Assembly (NCBI RefSeq): GCF_016808335.1
Contig: NC_053146.1
Location: 3,945,015-4,009,014 of the forward strand
DNA: 64,000 nucleotides
Direction of reading: 5' to 3'
Source of the DNA: Panicum virgatum
Taxonomy: Eukaryota > Streptophyta > Magnoliopsida > Poales > Poaceae
Shown: in pieces, positions 23,222 through 35,160 of the stretch
Layout: every line of letters starts with the position of its first letter
Position numbering within the stretch: position 1 is the first letter of the stretch
Made by a program: the position numbers and the translations under genes
The notes under the pieces: generated by a model
The model's database searches: none
What the model was told of the DNA's origin: nothing
What the model saw: only the letters and a program-made list of their open reading frames with translations

Positions 23222-23690
23222 CTTTGCCGAGTGCTTAAGCCAATACACTCGTCAAAGTGGCCTTCCACAAGACAGCACGACAGTACTTTGCCGAGTGCTA
23301 AAACCCTGGCACTCGGCAAAGTTTCAAACGTTTGCCGAGTGCCAGGATCCAGCACTCGGCAAAGCGGCCACGTGGCGCCACCATGGGCCGGCACTTTGCC
23401 GAGTGCCAGACGCCGACACTTGGCAAAGTTTGAAACTTTGCCGAGTGTCCGCCGTTAGGCACTCGGCAAAGTGCCGACCCAGGGTGGCGCCACGAGGCTG
23501 CTTTGCCGAGTGCCAAGGCTCTCGGCAAAGTCTTTGCCGAGTGTCCAAAATCCGACACTCGGCAAAGATCCCTTTGCCGTGGGAGGCTTTACCGAGTGGC
23601 GTTTGCCGAGTGTAACACTCGGCAAAGAGTTTGCCGAGTGCAAACTGGCCTTTGCCGAGTAACCGGCACTCGGCAAAGACAGTGAATCTG
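23222..23690. repeat. 3' subterminal repeat cluster (TTTGCCGAGTG)
   Basis: Dense alternation of CTTTGCCGAGTG and CACTCGGCAAAG units up to the 3' TIR, matching the 5' cluster in motif. Expected binding region for the element's own proteins. Confidence 0.85.
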
Positions 23691-23699
23691 GTAGTGCCA

Positions 23700-25914
23700 G
23701 CAGGGAGCTACACGAAACCTTGACGAGTTAACAAACAGCATCATATCAATAAGATAGTTTCTCGCCAATTTTAAACACCTTGTCCATAGCAGGCAGCCAC
23801 TAGTTCCCCGAAACGTGTCGCGGCCCCGCCAACCGGAACTGGACAAGTGGCGCGAAGCCACCAGGGGACTGTACAAGTCCCACTTGGCACATTTGTTAAC
23901 TCAGCTTCACAATTACAGTGCTTAGATTAATCGAGTGTTTAGCCTGGCGCCGGATCTGCTCATGGATTAAACAACATTATTACTCATGATGCCACTCATG
24001 GGTGCACGGGCCAGCTCTCCTCTAGGATCTAAAATTAGGCGCAGGCTTTCACACCCACTTTCACATCAACAAGCCATTGTTTACTCCTCCCCTCTCCTGG
24101 CCTCTCCTCCGGCAGAGCCGTCGCGCCCCCGGCCACGCGTCGGCGTGGCGGGGATCTCAGCCGTCGGCCGGAGCTTCGGCGACAGCGCTGCGCCGTGGAT
24201 TTGCTTCAGCAGGAAGTCATGGCGCGGCGGGCAAATGATTAAAAAACGCCGCAGAGGGTCAGGTCTAGTCATTAACTAGGTGCTGTTAGGGGTGATTAGT
24301 TTATGCCCTAACGGCGCTGGCTCCGAGATGCTATGCAACCACTGCACACCACCTTGTGGTCATGGGTAACTGGGAGTGTACGAGAATACGCATCTCCAGC
24401 TTTTGGATAGCGTTCTTTTCATGAGGGATGGCGATCTTTACCATGCCAAACTTGTACGGATGAGTGCCACTTGGCAATTTTATTTCCTTCTCACTCTCTC
24501 ATGAAAGGGTTTCATCCATGATCCATCCTTTGGAGGTGTAGGAGTGGAGTGTCTCTCTTTTTTCTCCCCGTGCTCTGAGCTGTGAGTAGAGTAACGCAAC
24601 GCACACAAGAGGAATTATCTAGCTATGGCATCTTTGCTTGATTTGGCTCTATCATGCATATGCCTTGCCTGCCTCATCTTTTGAAGCATTTTGGTTAAAC
24701 TATGAGAGAAAGATCCATCGTGATATGACTTACCATCATGCTTGTCGTGTGTAGGCTTAATTTTAGTTGCATGCGCTAGGTTTTTCTTAACAAAATACTA
24801 TGCTCTTTGTCGCCTAGCTAGGCAGATATTATGTCAAATGTGTGTAGTGAATATTACAGGATAGCTTGCATATAGGCCATGGCCCATGGGAATCGGTACC
24901 CCAGACTTAGCATATGTATTGAATTGCAAAAACAGTAAAAGAACTTTGTTAGGTTAGGAGACATGGAACCTTTTGTTAATAACTTCAGAACGGACAATGC
25001 CTACGAATAACAGTTTCAGTCACAGTCAACACCGGTGGACATTGCACCCAGCATTGGGGCTTGAGTTTTTCTTCTTTTTTTGTGCCTATTCATCAGCTAT
25101 ATACCATGTACACCAGCAATTTTAGATGTTTCCAGATTGGAACCTATGACCGACTAGGGTTTGCTATCTAGTTAGCATTCCTTATTACCTTGTGCAATTG
25201 ATAAAGTGCTTGGAGATTTGTGACACGGCCCTCTTTACAAGAAAAGTGGCACTCGTACCTTGCATGCACACTCATGTGTTATCATAAACAAATGAAAAGA
25301 GAACCTAACCTCACCTGAAACAATATCTTACACAGGCAGCTAGGGTTTGATGATATAGCTCTCACAAGTGTAACTAATTAAGACAGTTAAGATGCTGCAA
25401 ACCTGAAGGTTTGTTTTCTATGGCAGCTGTGTAGGTTCAGATCCAAACATGGTCCACTAATTAAGTGTCTCTACGGTTGGCTAGCTACATTTTTTTAGCT
25501 ACTTGAATTACTGCTGAGGGCGATGCGACGGCATGAGCAAGAGTTCGAAGATAATAATATCCAGGGATTCAACAGTTCTAATTGGTCCATTCTCAACGGT
25601 TCGTCGAGTTGAGAGGAGGACACTGAATTACAACTCAAAAAGTTCTATTCAATAGAGCATCCTCATCCAGCCACAAAAATATCAATGATTTTTCGATGTC
25701 AATATCTACTCTATGAATTACAAATTTTGGCCCCAGCAATTTGAAATACAAACCATTGATAAAATAAAACAATCAAATTATGATGTTATCAAAGTAGACT
25801 CACTTTTTGAGAGAAAAGTAGCACATAATTTTTAACGTTTCAAACCTATATATTTAACCAAAATATTATAGTTAAAGTTCAAAATATCTAGACATATGTC
25901 GAAAATGACAACTA
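23700..25914. other. Intergenic, no gene recognised
   Basis: About 2.2 kb without a supported gene. A short GC-rich patch at 24110-24230 has open frames on both strands but no recognisable domain. The rest is AT-rich. Confidence 0.45.
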
Positions 25915-26171
25915 GTCCCTCCTTCCCCGTTTATAAGGCATGGTGGAACATGACACGGTCTTCTAAACAACACTTTGACCATTTATTTATCATATATTAT
26001 ATCACTTTTGATTATAAACTTATAATCATTGTAAACTATATTTGATTATGAATCCAATCATATGAAATTTGCATTATAAAAATAAAAATTTAATAGTCAA
26101 ATTATTGGTCAAAGATGAGAATGTTTGAATCTTGATATACGTGTATGCCTTATAAACGGGGAAGGAGGGAG
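25915..26171. mobile_element. Stowaway-like MITE (257 bp) with TA duplication
   Basis: Terminal repeats: GTCCCTCCTTCCCCGTTTAT at the left, and CTCCCTCCTTCCCCGTTTAT as the reverse complement of the right end, continuing AAGGCAT on both. TA flanks each end (25913-25914, 26172-26173). The interior is AT-rich. This is typical of Tc1/mariner-derived Stowaway elements. Confidence 0.88.
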
Positions 26172-26340
26172 TATGTATGACAAAATGGAGCATATGTTTT
26201 ATTAAAGAAAAAATGGAGTATACTTGCTACTATTTATTTCGAACTGCAGATGATAATGTTTTGTTCCTAAGATCTAAGAAGTTACCGTCGTCCACGCACA
26301 TATAACTTCTGTTCATTGCAAGGTTCACTCGTTGTATATC

Positions 26341-27436
26341 GGGAAATTTGTCTGTGGCACATCCCCAAATGGCGATTTTGTGCACAGCACACTCCATTCT
26401 TTGATTTTGTGCACAACATTGTGATTTTGTGTTCTTGTCTCCAACACATCGCAGCACATAAAAGGACTTCTTTGCCCTCGCAAAAACCAGGCCCACACGT
26501 CAGCTCCCTCCCTCTCCTCCTTCCTCCTTCCCCTCTGAACAAGGCGCGGCGCGGCGGGGCTTCGGGAGTGGCGCGCGGCGAGGCAGGCGAGGTGAGCACG
26601 GTGCTCGGCGAGGCAGGCCCCTGGCGGCCTCCAGCGAGCCGCAGGGCCGCGCCGCCCCTCCTTTGCTCCCTTTCCCCGCGAGGCACGCTGGCCTTGGAGC
26701 TCGCCGGGGCAGCGGGTGGACGGGCGGCGCCCCCTCCATCCTCTCCCTCGCCGGCGGCGGATGGCCGCCCGGGGCGCATCGCCCCTTCTCTGCTCCTCGC
26801 CCCTCCGCTCCCTCGCGCGCCGACCGCCGGAGCTGGAGCTCGCGCGTGCGCCGGCCTCGGTGGCGAAACAGGGAGGCCTGCGGCCACCGGAGCTCCAGCT
26901 CCCCACATGGAGCTGGCCCGCGTGCCGGCCGCCGGGCGGAGCTGGAGCAGGCGAGCCGGCGCAGCTCCGGATCTCGCCCTCCCCGCAGTGGCCGGCGGCG
27001 TGGATCCGCCGCCTCCGAGTCCCTCCCCTTCCCAATGGCGGATCCGCGGGCCGCGGCGGTGGAGGAGCCGCCTCGGCTGCTCCGCCGCGCCCGGAGCAGG
27101 GGCAACACGGTGGCGCAGGCAGCAGCAGCTCCGCCCCGCCGACGGCTCCTTTGGCACCGAGCTCGGCGCGGATCCGCCCCAGGCTCGAGCTCCCCGGCGA
27201 CGCGTCCCGGCTCAGCTCCAGTGGCGTCTCTCTCTATCTATCTGTCTTGCTGACGGGGGAGAGGGAGAGAGCTGACGGGTGGGCCCAATTTTTGAAAGGG
27301 CAAATAAGACCTTTTATGTGTTGCGGTGTGTTGGAGATAAAAATACAAAATCACAATGTGCAGTGCACAAAATCAAAAAATAGAGTGTGATGTGCACAAA
27401 ATCACCATTTGGAATTGTGTCATAGACAAATTTCCC
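26341..27436. mobile_element. Pack-MULE-like element with perfect 9-bp target duplication
   Basis: Long terminal inverted repeats of about 138 bp (26341-26477 and 27298-27436), both beginning GGGAAATTTGTCT and sharing GATTTTGTGCACA phrases throughout, differ by scattered substitutions. The direct repeat TTGTATATC occurs at 26332-26340 and 27437-27445. TIR length and the 9-bp duplication are diagnostic of Mutator-like elements. The 820-bp interior is very GC-rich, unlike the AT-rich TIRs, and has no transposase, as in elements that have captured host exons. Confidence 0.92.
26500..27280. other. GC-rich cargo of the MULE, unidentified
   Basis: Open frames exist on both strands (plus strand 26316-27275; minus strand 26282-27157). 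They encode only Ala/Pro/Arg/Gly-rich low-complexity protein and overlap the TIRs. I recognise no domain. The composition suggests captured 5' exon or promoter-proximal host DNA. Confidence 0.45.
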
Positions 27437-27445
27437 TTGTATATC

Positions 27446-30400
27446 TGTATCAAAGGTTGACTGCTACTGCTTTGCAACAGAAATATGAGAAAAAGGATAC
27501 TACACTCGTACACTTTTCGTCAGATTCACTATATCCCAAACTTTAGCCGTATGTATGAGCTAGTAAACCGATTGACTACTTTTTACGGTTTTACCCCACG
27601 TCCGGCCTCCTCTGACCAAATTCTTACACATGCAAGTGACATTACAATACTGGCGCACAACATCTTTTCCTGTTCAGTGATGTCAAATAGGAGCAGGATG
27701 TCTCACTCTCACCTCACTTGCTGCAGGGCAGTGCAGTACTGCTAGTGAGTGGCAGGGCAGAAAATGGTGTGGAGCTTGGCCCTTGGTAGCCCACACAAGC
27801 CACCATGGCCAAAGGGGCTCAAGCTCCATAACTGTCTGGCCCCAGCAGCCACCCTGTTCTGTTGTGTACAACTACAGAGAGGGGAGAGAGGCCATCCATG
27901 ATGGAAGGAGGGGACAGATGCATTGAAGCAGCTAGGCTCACAGCCTCACTTCTCTGTTGCTCCACAGGAGAAGTCGAGCTCCGCAACGGCATCTTTGCTT
28001 GCCGGATGAGAAAAACATGTGCCGTCTGACCTGTCAAAAATGGTACACTGATGATATTGTTTGTAGGGTAGGGCACCATTGCTCAGTTACATGATGAAAT
28101 GTTCAGAAAAAAGAACAGAGAGAAGGGTATAGTAGGTGGATCGAGGCTGGGCCGCCATGTAGGAAGGTTGTATTTGAAGTTGTTTACAGTATAGATACAC
28201 AGGTGCTCAAAAAAAAAACAGTATAGATACACAGTTGCAAACGGTGTGCTTAACATTTTTAAACGTAGGATGCTATATATGGCTTTTTTTCAAAGAAATA
28301 TATATATAGCATCTAATTTCAAAATGTCATGGATGGTATATGTGTAGATATATAGGTTGTGGCTGTATTTTTGCAGTCCAATGTATAAATGTTGAATAAT
28401 CTTTGTATGAAAAAAATAATTAAATCAGTGAATCAAATATAAGTTCTGAAAAACGTAAGGTCTGTACGTGTACGCGTAGAAGCTCATGTAGCAATTAAAG
28501 AGTTATATTAGCACTAATTGTTTACAGTTACACATTCTTAGATTCGATATCCAATGAAATAGACTATGTGGCCAACTGTACTATCTGAAACAAAATAGTT
28601 GAAACAAGAAAAAGGCGACTGTACTAGATTATTCCCCACTCCCATGTCCAATTCTCTCTGGATTAAATTATTACTTCTCTATCTCTCTCAAATTCTTTCA
28701 GGACCAATAATACTTAAAAACACCATGGTCCCCAGAAACCAGCAGATACTTCTTCCAGCATAACAAACCTTGAACACTTGCAAGATGATTCTCTTCCTTG
28801 TCCCAAATAGACAGATCCTAATGCTATTTCATACTAGTACCCTACCAAAAGAAATGTATAAACTATTTCTTCCATGGTCCCATTGACATGGAGCTTACAA
28901 AACATTGGTGGGAATACTAAGAGTGTACATATAAATATCTTCATATATTGTCCATCGACCTATCTGTTCCACATTTTTTAAATCACCAATTGACTTCCCA
29001 AATACTTATGCTCATATCTGAGAGTACATATCTGATAGATTTGGTATAAGAAAAGGCAAGCAATTTAAAATGACCACATGATGGGCTGCTATACTATTTC
29101 TCACTTTATACTCTCTCCTGAACCATCCATTTGTTAGCAAGCAGGAATCAAATGGCAGCAAAACGATGGCAAGGTGGCAACTGTCTAGCTATGTGATCAG
29201 CAACCAAATACAATACAAAACAAAACAATTAATACGGATCGATTTGATTCCAAAGAATGATGTATATGGTCAAGAAAGTGACTTGTGACAAACACGAGTA
29301 GTCATCAAGAACATTATTACAATGATAGCTTTTGCAATCCACCATGTGTACTCAAGATTGTAGCTAAGCTAAGGTAGGTGTGGTACACACATGAAATGGG
29401 CAAAGTGTAGCACGAGGGTGGCAAGAAGCTTGTAACATGGCTATGGAAAAAAGCCGAGGTTACATTTCCTCCCACAAGCTCAACCTTTGTTAGGACAATA
29501 ATTGGGGCCTGTTGGAAGCAATGACTTGATGCCGACCCAGAGAGAAATGTGAGTGGGGGAAAAGGCAAGCCATGTGCAATGACAACCACAAAAGGACATC
29601 CAAAACAGAATAGCGTGGCACAATCAGGACTTAAGCAGACGAGAGTATGCACAAAAGAACATGACATGAGCTAATAATGACCCAAGCTCTGAACTGAACA
29701 GCAATCTTATCTGTGTCAAATAAAGCGACGTGGCGAGGGAGAAAAAACAGAAAGAAAAAAAGCGGTGCTTACGGCCTTGTGCTTTGTGTTTCCTCCGAGC
29801 ACACTTCTCTCTGCACTATCACTGTATCACAGGCTCACTTTCGGTTACTAACAGTAACTGCATAATTGCAGGAGTTCAGAACATGTCTAGTGTCTGTTAT
29901 TTGTGAGTTTCTCAAGATTTTATCAAACATTGTAAAATCGTTTTATGTTTCTTTTGTGAGGAATCACTTTGATTTTGCTTTATATGAAAAAGGTTGCCAT
30001 AATATGCCAATACAGGCTCACCAAAAGAAGGAAAGAAGGAGCACAAGAAAATGGTAGGAATGTACTGCCATCAGGTTTTCATGCATTACTATATCATGAC
30101 AGTACAGCGCGGAAAAGGTTGCAACTTGTTTCATGGAAAAGTACCCATCTTTTACTGATAATAATCTGAGCGAAAAAAAGAGAGAGAGCAAAAGGCGGTG
30201 CCAAATGATGCACGAAGCAAGCGAGCATGGACGCATGAACGCTGCCCTTTTTTTCTTGGAGCGAACAGAGAGATTCAGGGGAGTAGGCCACGCCAATAAT
30301 TCGGGCCGCTGAAAATGTTCTACCTGTTTTCTCCAACAAAAAAAAAAGCTGTAGTACTTGTATTATTTGTAGTTTAGCAGCAGTGTACTGAAATGGTTTT

Positions 30401-31239
30401 GAGCTTAAAAGTTTTTGTTTTGACCAATCAGAGCTTGAAAAGTTTGTAAGCTAGTTTTCTAGAACCTAAATTAACTCAGTTAGTAGTTAGTACCTATACC
30501 TAGCTGCATGCATGAACATCATCCTACTGCATCTTCTTTCACTCCGGCTTTATTTATCTTCGCATTGATCAAAAGTTTTCTTCCTACGCTCTAGCTTTAT
30601 CTTTATCTTTTATTTTTGAAAAGAAAAAAGAGCAGGGGAAGAGAAAAAGCAGAGTAGCTTTATCCATCGATCGTCCCTCGGCATCATATGATCCGCGGTT
30701 TTGTTATTCCGTAGGCGTATGGGGGAGTGTGCTACTGTGCTAGGGATTTAGGGAAGGGAAGTAGCTAGGTGTCGAGAGATCAGTAGTAGAACACCAGCCA
30801 CATCCCCGGAGGCCCAAGAACACTGTGGAGCAGTGAGGTGACTGACGAGGAAGTTGCGCGCGATCGAGAGAGGTGGAGCTGCGAGCTGGGGCCGATGGAT
30901 GGATCCCTGCTCTGAACTGACGCAGAGGTGGCCATTGATGGGGGGACAACGGGCAAGCAAGCAGATAGACGCGAGGCCACCACGGCCATTGACGCCGGTG
31001 GCTGGAGCATCCGATCCGAGCAGCCGCCGCCGGCCGCGTTCTGCCGGAGTGCTGCCAGCCATTTATGACGCCGACCGGCCGGCTCTTTCTGTTCTGACGC
31101 GTTGGGCGCGCCATGCTCTTTGGTGTTCCTTTCAGAGGAGAGGAGAGGAGAGGAGAGGGGGCTCGACAGGGAACTGGGCACGCATGTATGTTTGGCCATT
31201 CCATTCTAAAAAAAATCTCACATGTATAGTATACTAAAT
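27446..31239. other. 3.8-kb intergenic stretch, no gene recognised
   Basis: No ORF with recognisable domain and no tRNA or rRNA. Small items: a short inverted repeat at 27771-27827 (GGAGCTTG / CAAGCTCC arms), a direct repeat of CAGTATAGATACACAG at 28187-28203 and 28219-28235, and a (GAGGA)n tract at 31133-31160. Confidence 0.5.
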
Positions 31240-31460
31240 GAAATTTATTTGCAATTTTTTTCAGAGATGAGTGTATTTTTTCACAACGAATCTAATGACG
31301 GTAATTAATTAATGAATGGCTACTGTAATGTTACAGTAACTATTCTCTAATCACGCAATAAAAGACCTCATTAGATTCTTCAGAATCACTAGCGCAGGAT
31401 TCTGAAGTTGGTTTTATAAACGGATTTTGTTTGACACCGTAATTAAATATCAAAATATCA
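31240..31460. mobile_element. Remnant of Tourist-like MITE
   Basis: Contains the family phrases ACGAATCTAATGACGG, GCTACTGTAATGTTACAGTAAC, CTCATTAGATTCTTCAGAATC and TAATTAAATATC that also mark the MITE at 39270-39604. Clear terminal repeats are missing, so the ends are decayed. Confidence 0.5.
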
Positions 31461-31927
31461 TTATTCACTAGCATTCACCGGCACATCACCAACCACAAGA
31501 TGCATTTGGAGCATGGCAACCGCGAAAGGTGGCCATAAATGGCGGCGCTCCCTGGACGTGGAGGATGCGGGCGAAGCAAGAACCCTACCAACCGGCAGTA
31601 AAAACGGGGGGCCGATCGGCTTGGTGGATGCGCAGCAAGTGTGTGCTAGCTGCCTGCTGCTACATAGATCCAAGCTTTCGATCCGGTATAAATTAGGCAT
31701 GTCGTCTTGGTGGCCCATTTCTAGTGTAATGTAATGTCCGGTGTTTGGAAATTTTAGGATGGAATTTGAATGTGGTGGGAAAAAAAACTAGTGTGAGCAC
31801 TTTGCACTGTAGATGTAGGCATAAATTTTTCGTGATAAATTTAATCCTACCGGTTATACTATGTTTTTTCACATATAGAATATGATGATTTAGAAATAAA
31901 TGAGTATTGCCACGAGGCAGGTAGGTA
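31461..31927. other. Intergenic, no gene recognised
   Basis: Short open frames (minus 31461-31718, plus 31513-31734) lack any recognisable domain or conserved context. Confidence 0.4.
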
Positions 31928-32318
31928 CTCCCTCCATCCCATTTCAAAAAGCTATTGTATTAGAATTCAAATTTTATTCCACAAAAGGTGTTGTTTAGCT
32001 TGTAAGTGAGATCCATCTAATTAAGACAATACCAAGTACTCCATTATATGATTAGTAAAATTTATGGTTAGTAGCAATACCAAGTGAGAACGGTCATAAC
32101 TTTGACTATGTACCAATAATTTTTTTTATGGAAACACGTAGTAAAATACTCCTTTTCTGATTCCAATGTATATGTATCCATTGAGAATCTAGAAAACCAA
32201 ATAAATAATATAAGTTTCAATCATAATTGCTAAAGTAATTATAAGGGATAATAAGATTATTTCTCAGAAAAAGTAATATGTCCGAAATTTTTGAAAACAA
32301 TACTTTTGTGATGGGGAG
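31928..32318. mobile_element. Probable Stowaway-like MITE, diverged
   Basis: The left end is CTCCCTCCATCCCATTTCAAA preceded by TA. The right end on the minus strand is CTCCCCATCACAAAAGTATTG with TA following. The inverted repeat is imperfect, and a second internal TACTCCTTTTCTGATTCC start near 32150 suggests a nested or rearranged copy. Confidence 0.4.
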
Positions 32319-32850
32319 TAGCATTAACAAATTTCACTTGTACCGCGCTTCCCATTCCCCTTGCTCTACACGCCTCCATTTGCTTACCACGCGTAGTGAG
32401 GTGCGTACGACTCCTTGCTACTTATCAAGCAAGATCAAGAGAGGGCGAGAGAATTGTTTTGATATTGTACATGCTTCGTCCTAAAATATTAGTTGTTTTA
32501 ATTTTCTATATGTATATATAAATAATTTTCTATATATTTAGATATATACTATGTCTAGATGCATAGCAAAATCTATGTATCTTAATAAAAATCAAGAGTG
32601 AAAACAGAGTCGTCCCCCGCGTCACCCCTGCGTGGGTGACACGGGCGGCACCGTCGGCGGCGCAGCCGCCCCCAGCCTTCCTCCCTCTCCCCACCGCCGT
32701 GCCGCCGCCGGAGCCGGGCGCCGGAAATCCACGCGGCTCGCAAGGACGGCGGCGGCGGGGCTGCCTTCTTTTCCTCCCTTTTCTCCCAGCGGGTACGGCC
32801 GCCGCGGGGGTCAAAGGGAGCGCCTTGGGGTGGGCATCGCCGGCATCGGT

Positions 32851-33892
32851 TGTCGTGGTGTGGCAAACCACAGCCGGGTGGCGGAAAGCACCCGCCTAAG
32901 CCCAGAGGGTGAGAACTCGGGGGTTAGCTAGCGACTAGTTCGATCTCGCTCAAGAACACGATGAACACAGCCAGTTAGAGTGGTTCGGGCCGCCGGAGCG
33001 TAATACCCTACGTCCACTGTGTGTTGTATTGCTTGAGTCTGGGTCAGCTTGGAGCCGAGTCCAGCGTGTGTCTGAGAGTACTCTAGTGTACAGCGAGCGC
33101 CTCCCTTTTATATCTCAAGGGAGGCGCATACATGACCGTTGGGTCCCCGACAGATGGGCCCATCGGTGTAGTACAAAATAACGTACTGCTCATACATTAT
33201 GGCGTCGCAGGCGATGGAGATCTCTCTCCTTGATTTCCTTGCCTGCTCCTGGAATCCCCTGTTCAGCGTGTCCAGGTGCTGTCTTGTCGGAACGGCGCCA
33301 GGCGTAGCACGCGGCGTCGCCTGCCACGTAGCTGAACGGGCTGTGTAGCTTGCGGCGTAGGAGGCATGATGGAAAAGTGCCGTGCCGTCGTATCCAATTA
33401 ATGCGGCAGACGGCTCTGTGCGGGTGCGGCGCAGGCGGCTGCACTGTGTACCTCGGTAATACGCGGTCTACAGTGAGGTCTGACAAGGTCTGCCCCGCGA
33501 GCCGCCGCGGCAGAGCACGCCTCAACCCCCCGCATTGAATGCGGTGGGTGGGCGAGCCTAGCGCCTGCGGGACACGTGGCGGCTCCGGACCCCCCCGGCG
33601 GTATGTTGGTTCTACGCGCGTGGGAGGTACGGACGGGCGTGTGGTGGTCCCGGACCCCTATGGGAGGTCCGGGATCTCGGTGGTTGGCTCGGAGCTCCCC
33701 TTCCTCGGGGACACATGGCGTCTCCGGACCCGTCCCAGAGCTGGGAGCGGATCCGGGGCCGTTGGCCCGGCGAGGTAAGAGCCTGACCTATGGCCTCCGG
33801 TTGCTCCGCCCTTTACCGTGTAGTTACGGTTGACTACGCGGGTCCTGTCTTGCTGCAGTAGAAGTGGGTATCCCTGCTACAGGGTACCGACA
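32851..33892 (-). mobile_element. Solo LTR (1042 bp), TCGGT target duplication
   Basis: On the minus strand it runs from TGTCGGTACCCTGTAGCAGG to CCACACCACGACA, with TG..CA ends and TGTCG/CGACA inverted tips. TCGGT is duplicated exactly at 32846-32850 and 33893-33897. A minus-strand TATA box (GATATAAAAGGGAGG) lies near 33100-33113. There is no primer-binding site, internal region or second LTR, so it is the product of LTR-LTR recombination. It is probably a gypsy-type LTR. Confidence 0.88.
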
Positions 33893-35160
33893 TCGGTGAG
33901 GCCGGATCCAGTGGCCTTGGTGGTGGATCTGTTACCAGGCACAATAGCGGTGGCTCTTCTCGCGGCGGCCCGGTGCGGCATGGGAGCAGCCGCCGGAGGC
34001 GCTTGCCTTCGTTCAGATCTAGTGCAAGCACGTTCTTACGGTGGCGTCGGTTGGCTTCGCGGCAGCGCGGATGGCGACTGGTCGGCGTTGCAGTCGTCGC
34101 CGTCGTGCAGCCGGTGCGCTGGGGCAGTGCGCGGCTGCGCGGCTCAGGCTCCGGTGGCACGACTTTCCCTGAGGTAGGGTGCGGTATTAGTGGGAGGAGC
34201 CCGCCAGTGTTGGTGCGCCGCGCTGCTTCGACCGATGGCGGGCGCTGTGGGTCTGGACCGTGGTCGTGGAGGCGGCAGGTGCGGCAGTCCTCGTCGCGGG
34301 GCTGTGTTTGGTCCGCGGTCGATGGCGGTGCCTGACTTCTTGGCGACGTGAGAGGCCGCGCGCGGGGTCCGTGGGGTGGTGCGAGGTGGATTGGCAGCGG
34401 TGAGCGGCACTGCGACTGTGGATGGTGTGGCATGAGAAGGTGCGAGTTGACCATGGCATGTGGTGGCACAACTGCACCGCCGGCTGCGGGGGACTTCTTG
34501 CTTTGCTGGGCCGTGGACACGCAGCTAGGATGGGATTCTCCGGGCGAAAGCCTTGCCGGCTTACTGCTGGTGGTGATGACAACAGCATCTGAGGGCGTCG
34601 TTCTCCCTGTTGGGGGTGTCATCTTGGACCCCATCCCTTCTGCGGATTTCTCCGGGTGAAAACCCTGTCCACTTGTTGGACGAGGGATGGCGGCGCCTTT
34701 GGCGTCGCTACCTTGTTGAAGGCGCTATTAGTGGAGACACTTCTTGGCCAGGCGGCGGAAGAACTGACACTGGCGTGGTGGGGCGGCTCAGTGCAGGTGG
34801 CGAGCTTGAAGGGGTTGCCGAGCTTATGCGGCGGCGACCAACGTCGTGCTGGCGACCGGGGGTTGCCTCATGTTTGTCGGGTTGGCTGCTTACAGCGGAC
34901 TGCGGCGGCTGGCACTACTTTGCAGCTGTCGGTGCAGCGTGGGACAACGTCGGAGGGCGGCGCTTGCGGCAACGACAAGGTGGGACGACTTGACTTGCAG
35001 TGGTTTGTGGCGGGCGGTCCAGCTACGCTGTGGCTACTCCAGTGCGGTCCATCGTCGGAAGACGGCGCAAGCAACAACCTGGCTTGTTGGCACGGCGACG
35101 AAGGCTGCTCGCGCGAGTGGGGCAACGAGATGATGTCGCTTGATGGGTGCATCTCGGTTG

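Larger units (their letters stand above)
14101..23696 (+). mobile_element. Full-length CACTA transposon (9.6 kb) with CCA target duplication
   Basis: The 5' TIR is CACTACCGGAAAACCGATAG at 14101. The 3' end reads CACTACCAGATTCACTGTC on the minus strand from 23696. Both sides are flanked by CCA (14098-14100 and 23697-23699), the 3-bp duplication expected for CACTA. Subterminal motif TTTGCCGAGTG / CACTCGGCAAA is repeated in both orientations at 14120-14510, again at 15490-15625, and at 23222-23680. Internally it carries a TNP2-type transposase (decayed) and a second gene of the Ptta/En/Spm type (intact), both on the plus strand, as in autonomous elements. Confidence 0.95.

Noticed and set aside
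27771..27827. Possible microRNA hairpin
   Set aside because: Only the outer 8 bp pair cleanly, the stem is short, and the sequence matches no conserved plant miRNA that I recognise.
30740..31204. 154-codon minus-strand frame
   Set aside because: Ser/Pro/Arg-rich without a domain, overlapping other frames of similar length and a (GAGGA)n tract; no gene-like context.
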